In this document: positions 4,914 through 5,079 of the stretch, in pieces | Position numbering within the stretch: position 1 is the stretch's first letter | Layout of the letters: every line of letters begins with the position of its first letter | From: an uncultured bacterium | Lineage (GTDB): Bacteria > Patescibacteriota > Minisyncoccia > SW-4-49-11 | Length of the DNA stretch: 5,079 nt | Assembly: GCA_913060955.1 (NCBI GenBank) | Contig: CAJXTH010000060.1 | Span: 1 to 5,079 of the forward strand | Direction: 5' to 3' | The notes under the pieces: generated by a model | Databases searched by the model: none | The model's input: only the letters and a program-made list of their open reading frames with translations | What the model was told of the DNA's origin: nothing | Program-made: the position numbers and the translations under genes

Positions 4914-5079
4914 ATGTACTGGATATACGGAGTGACCTTTGCTATCGGTTTGGTATGGTTAGGCTACTATGCTTGGATGACGAGTAGGACTCAAGTTCCA
5001 AGTATGGTGTTGGATAGGAAAGGTATCCAACGGCTCCAGGAGTATCTCTCACAGGAAAATATCCTGGAAGATAAAACCT
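4914..5079 (+). CDS. N-terminus of a single-pass membrane protein (partial)
   Basis: Fifty-five codons are open to the window edge. The protein begins with a hydrophobic, aromatic-rich segment (residues 3-22, with YWIYGVTFAIGLVWLGYYAW at 2-21) without a signal-peptidase site. A charged stretch follows (DRKGIQRLQEYLSQENILED, 34-53) that looks helical. The likely picture is an N-terminal membrane anchor with a soluble domain after it. No family is recognised. The ATG at 4914 is the first in frame, 19 bases after the predicted transcription start, and it has no Shine-Dalgarno sequence. Confidence 0.7.
   Translation, partial: MYWIYGVTFAIGLVWLGYYAWMTSRTQVPSMVLDRKGIQRLQEYLSQENILEDKT

Noticed and set aside
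5052..5066. Small hairpin CAGGA/TCCTG near the right edge
   Set aside because: It is a 5-base stem inside a coding region with no T run, so it is not a terminator.
1..5079. UGA recoding (as in some Patescibacteria), because none of the six visible stops is TGA
   Set aside because: All genes are full length and intact when TGA is read as stop; six stops are too few to show avoidance.

Overview
This 5.1-kb window looks like ordinary chromosome of a compact-genome bacterium. It carries five complete protein genes and two genes cut by the window edges. I found no RNA gene, insertion sequence, CRISPR array or phage module. The organism cannot be named with confidence. The RND transporter lacks most of the docking part needed to reach an outer-membrane channel, intergenic gaps are short, and most starts lack a Shine-Dalgarno sequence. 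This fits a single-membrane lineage, for example one of the Patescibacteria (CPR), but that is an inference. The standard genetic code with UGA as stop fits all the genes.

Layout, left to right: the last 13 codons of a plus-strand gene end at 43 and meet the minus-strand RND transporter (98-2791) tail to tail, with a bidirectional terminator between them. Upstream of the transporter, 2792-2888 holds a good promoter overlapped by several inverted repeats. Next is the terminator of a sufE-like gene (2933-3358, minus). A 38-bp divergent gap separates sufE from an AT-rich plus-strand gene (3397-3870), probably an SRPBCC-fold protein. That gene overlaps by 23 bp, tail to tail, a MazG-like NTP pyrophosphohydrolase gene (3848-4159, minus), which sits 5 bp behind a uracil-DNA glycosylase gene (4165-4830, minus). 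An 83-bp divergent gap then leads to the start of a membrane-anchored protein (4914 to the window end, plus).

Functionally, ung and the MazG-like gene form a plausible two-gene operon for keeping DNA and the nucleotide pool clean of wrong bases. SufE serves sulfur transfer for Fe-S cluster assembly, but no SufS or SufBCD gene is in view. The RND protein is probably a stand-alone exporter, since no membrane-fusion partner is adjacent. The most notable non-coding signal is that both divergent gaps contain two -10 boxes facing each other inside a perfect inverted repeat, so the paired promoters would overlap and compete. No clearly novel system is visible.
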